A DNA stretch of 64,000 bases, taken from positions 60,379,174-60,443,173 of the forward strand of contig CM059975.1 in the NCBI GenBank assembly GCA_030490835.1. The letters are read 5' to 3'. The translations under genes were made by a program, and so were the position numbers. This stretch comes from Annona cherimola. Lineage: Eukaryota; Streptophyta; Magnoliopsida; Magnoliales; Annonaceae. The notes beneath the pieces were generated by a model. It saw only the letters and a program-made list of their open reading frames with translations. It had not been told where the DNA came from and ran no database searches. This document shows, one piece after another, positions 61,086 through 64,000 of this stretch (position 1 is the stretch's first letter; the number at the start of each line of letters is the position of its first letter).

Positions 61086-61149
61086 AGTTGAATGGCTACT
61101 TAACCACCAAATGTTTAAATCATTTGATGGGCTCTGCTTTTATGAAATC

Positions 61150-61610
61150 CTTCTTTTATAAGAAATTCACTCGATCTAGTATATTTAGTATAATTTGTAA
61201 TATCATGGAAACTCTTTCATTATTTTAGTGTCTATATGTGGGCCCCATTTGCAAATGTGTCTAATTAACATAATAAAATAATTTAATATAAAATATTAAT
61301 TTTTAATAGTATTTTCAATGTTTAAACTATCTGGAAAGTCACTACTATGTGGAAAAATGATTTTGCAAAGTGTTATTACATTTTAATATATGTGAATGGA
61401 TCTAAGCATTTTCCTAATTTACATATGAATATATCTATTTTTAAGCAAATGTCAGCAATGTACATTTTTTATTTGGATGAAACTTGATCTCCTAACTAAA
61501 CAAATAATGCTAAATATAATAAATGGATTGGATTTTGCATTAATCATCGTCTTAAAAATGGATAGTGTTATATGAAATCACTTCTATGTAACTTTTTTTA
61601 TTTGTATATA
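61150..61610. mobile_element. Dispersed AT-rich repeat (family R3), copy 3
   Basis: Aligns with 49141-49540 for about 390 bases (TAATAAAATAATTTAATATA, ATCTAAGCATTTTCCTAATT, TCACTTCTATGTAAC). No coding sequence. Confidence 0.55.
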
Positions 61611-61883
61611 TAGATTGTGACATCTGGTATTACAAATCTGGCACTTTCACAATCTTCACCTTAGAAGTGCATCCTACAAATACCCCCACTCTTGGAGGGA
61701 CAATTGTATATATACCTTCATACCGAAGGACAACCTTTTTTTTTTAACTCCTAATAATGGGAGAGTCAGATTGCAAATGTTCATGAGGCAAGACGCTAAA
61801 GTTACCACTAGCTTGCATGGCTGGTGATGCTTCTATGCAACCTAGGAGCTCTAATTTGATAGAGCGATAATAATAGAAGGAGC

Positions 61884-62010
61884 TAAGAGGAACTCATGTT
61901 AGCCTAAGCTAATATATATATTTTAAATTTTTTATGAAAATGTGGACCTAAGTATATTTAATTTGTATGCCAAAATTTACAACTTTAGATTTATATAAGT
62001 GGCATGATCC
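61884..62010. mobile_element. Single arm of a foldback MITE
   Basis: GAGGAACTCATGTTAGCCTA resembles the GAGGAGTGAT end module and is followed by an inner arm with CCTAAGTATATTTAATTTGT and AAATTTACAACTTTAG. The matching right arm is displaced or lost at the next element. Confidence 0.4.
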
Positions 62011-62015
62011 TATTT

Positions 62016-62345
62016 GTTGATTCTAATACAGTGCACCCGGGTGCACTTAGGCTCGGTTCACTTGGGTGCATAAATCCATTTTTTTATTTTTTTAAACTTT
62101 TTTGTACAACTATTAATCTAAGTGTATTTAACAAGTATATTAAGTTTTACCAATTTTGAAATTACTAAAAATGCCACTGATTTTCAAAAATAAAAAACAA
62201 ATATCTAAAAATCTCTAAAAATGGTAAAACTTAATATACATGTTAAATACACTTAGATTAACAGTTGTATAAAAAAGTTTTAAAAAATAAAAACAAACGG
62301 CTTAAAGCACCTAAGTGAACCGAACCTAAGTGCACCCAAATGTAA
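62016..62345. mobile_element. Foldback MITE, GTGCACCCGGGTGCAC end type (copy h)
   Basis: The left arm has GTGCACCCGGGTGCAC then AGGCTCGGTTCACTTGGGTG. The right arm carries the inverse (CTAAGTGAACCGAACCTAAG) and ends GTGCACCCAAATG. The inner arm has AATCTAAGTGTATTTAACA and AAGTTTTACCAATTTTGA with inverses. I could not fix a target duplication. Confidence 0.7.
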
Positions 62346-62703
62346 GAAATCACGTTCCCCTGTTTGCTTATACTTCGCTTGGGTCAAAAAATTTATTTTT
62401 ACTTTTTTCATAAACTTTTTAATCTAAATGTATTTAATATATAAATTAAAATTTTCAATTTTTTGATATATATTTTTGGATTTTAAAATAGAAGTATTTT
62501 AGCCATTTTTAATAGTTGAAATGACTAAAATAAAAATGGCTAAAATACACGTGTTTAAAAATTTTAAAAATGTATTTTCAAAAACGATAAAACTTAGTTT
62601 ATATATAATACACTTAGATTAATAAGTGTATGGAAAAAAAAATTGAAAATAGGTTTTCTTGCCCGAACTAACATGATCATGCATGCTAATAAGATTATGC
62701 CTC
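62346..62703. mobile_element. Foldback MITE, decayed GAGGAGTGAT end type (copy i)
   Basis: The right end GCTAATAAGATTATGCCTC matches that end module and the left end is degraded. The arms meet near 62510 (TATTTTAGCCATTTTTA and its inverse). The inner arm keeps TAATCTAAATGTATTTAA. Confidence 0.55.
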
Positions 62704-62706
62704 TAT

Positions 62707-62964
62707 GGGTGTGCTAAGGAAGTGATGAAACTTTTGAATGTAATTTTTTTTATAAAATATTTTAAAACAGAAAAAATATTGTGATATGATAGAAACAATG
62801 ATAATGAGTAAAGAGAGTAAAGTTAAAATAGATAGATTAATCGTATGAGTAGTTGTGTATAAATGATTGAAAAATAGAATAGTTGTATAGAAAGATATGA
62901 AGAAATAACCAAAAAAAGGTTAGTTATGTCGAGTAAAAAGTTTTATATGTAACCAAACATACCC
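62707..62964. mobile_element. Tourist-like MITE, inverted copy
   Basis: Ends GGGTGTGCTAAGG and CCAAACATACCC, flanks TAT and TAC. The interior is the reverse complement of the 39652-type copies (GTGATATGATAG, TAAAATAGATAGATTAATCG). Confidence 0.75.
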
Positions 62965-63149
62965 TACACGTAATGTCGTTTTTACTTTCAAAAGTCAGTA
63001 GTTTTTTAGGGTGAAAATTACTCCATAATAATGTTATTTTTAAAATTTGATTTAAAATTGAAGGAAGATCATTCAATTGAATGAGTAATTAGAAAAATAT
63101 ATGATGTTATCAGAACAAGAGATTCTACACAAATTGTGTAGATACTATG

Positions 63150-64000
63150 CTTTTGTTTATATATTGAGTTAAGAAAAATTAATTAAGCTCTAAAAGTTGA
63201 AAATTGGATCATGGCGACACAAGAAGAGCTAAATCAATTTGAAAAAATAAGATATGAGAGCTTTTTGCTAAATCAAAAGAGCATTCAATGATTTGAACCA
63301 AACAGATATTTAGAAACAAATTTGATGAAAGTGGATCAATTATTAGAAATAAAACAAGATTAGCAGCTAAAAGATACTTATAAGAAGAAAGAATTAACTT
63401 CGAAGAATACTATGTTCCATTAGTTAGACTTAAAGTTATAAGAATTCTACTTGCTTTTGTATTTCATATAAACTTATTTCAAATGTATATTAAGAGCACA
63501 TTTTTAAATGATTACCTTAGAGAAGAGGTCTATCTTAAGAAACTACCTAATTTTGAAAAAAATGTTCAATTAAATTATGTATATAAATTAACTAAAGCAT
63601 CATATAGACTAAAATAAGCTCCAAGATCTTGGTATGAAAGTAGGCACCACATTATTCATAAAAAATGTGAATTAAAATATATGTAGATGTTATTATATTT
63701 GGAGTTATTAATGAGGCTCTTTACAAGAACTTCTCTAAGTTAATGTAAGAAGAATCCGAAATGAGCATAATGAGTGAACTCAATTTTTTCTTAGATTACA
63801 AATCAAATTAGTCAAGAATAGTACTTACATATATCAATAAGTACATAAAAGAAATGCTTAAGAATTTTGGAATGGAAGAGCGTAAAGGAGAGATAACACC
63901 AATGAGCTCTTCTATCAAGATGGACAAAAATGAAAAAGGTAAACTTGTTTACCAATGCTTATATATAAGCATAATTGGATAATTACTTTATTTGACTACA
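63150..64000 (+). pseudogene. Copia reverse transcriptase fragment, runs off the window
   Basis: Follows the same order as 19240-20110 of the plus-strand copia pol: a WIMATQEELNQFE-like start near 63208, then FRNKFDESGSIIRNKTRLAAKRY-like, and a YKLTKASYRLK stretch near 63584. The polymerase box reads YVDV instead of YVDD near 63678, followed by MSSSIKMDKNEKGK near 63900. Stops and deletions are frequent. It belongs to the same lineage as the two elements at 5270-24544 but is more diverged. Confidence 0.75.

Noticed and set aside
1..64000. tRNA, rRNA, CRISPR or operon-like gene clusters
   Set aside because: No cloverleaf-like gene, rRNA block or regularly spaced repeat array was found; the only tRNA-related motifs are retroelement primer sites.

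Overview
This 64 kb window is AT-rich nuclear DNA from a flowering plant. Three things show this: spliced gene structure with a plant-specific LURP-one-related (LOR) gene, plant-type LTR retrotransposons with initiator-tRNA-Met primer sites, and plant-type MITEs. I could not settle the species. Only one host gene is convincing. Nearly everything else is transposable element sequence, much of it nested, plus a decayed endogenous pararetrovirus.

Region by region. 1-3640: pieces of a long-LTR family, called LTR-A here (ends TGTGAAACCCCG...GGCGCCACA), around a decayed LINE endonuclease segment. 3651-5269: low-complexity AT-rich DNA with a CT microsatellite. 5270-24544: an old Ty1/copia element of SIRE/Maximus type on the minus strand. 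It has one recognisable LTR (22980-24544), a broken gag-pol and an extra downstream frame resembling the plant 'putative transposon protein' domain. It was later split twice: by an LTR-A solo LTR (9935-12634, target duplication CACTT) and by a full-length copia element of its own family on the plus strand (14021-22645, target duplication GATAC). 24545-27289: a LINE 3' fragment, then featureless AT-rich DNA.

27290-36368: the LOR gene. It has three exons that join in phase to about 203 codons, split by two introns of about 4 kb that are filled with MITEs and a short LTR element. 36369-43580: MITE-rich intergenic DNA, including a hAT-like element with another MITE inside it, a foldback element with a perfect 9-bp target duplication, Tourist-like MITEs and a small less AT-rich island without an identified gene. 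43590-49140: a degenerate Caulimoviridae-like copy (polyprotein region with reverse transcriptase and RNase H, a downstream region, a leader with a degenerate tRNA-Met primer site, then the start of another frame). 49140-52785: more MITEs. 52786-59416: an LTR-A solo LTR on the minus strand, itself interrupted by a solo copia LTR. 59417-63150: MITEs, hairpins and a 5'-truncated LINE. 63150-64000: a decayed copia reverse-transcriptase fragment that runs off the window.

The most notable pattern is a group of about 400-bp foldback elements with 9-bp target duplications (Mutator-like). They share an inner arm (AGTTTTACCATTTTTGGA and flanks) but carry at least four unrelated terminal modules, several built on short GC-rich palindromes (CCCGGGC, GACCGGTC, GCACCCGGGTGC). 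The single gene works alone here; no operon-like or cluster logic applies.
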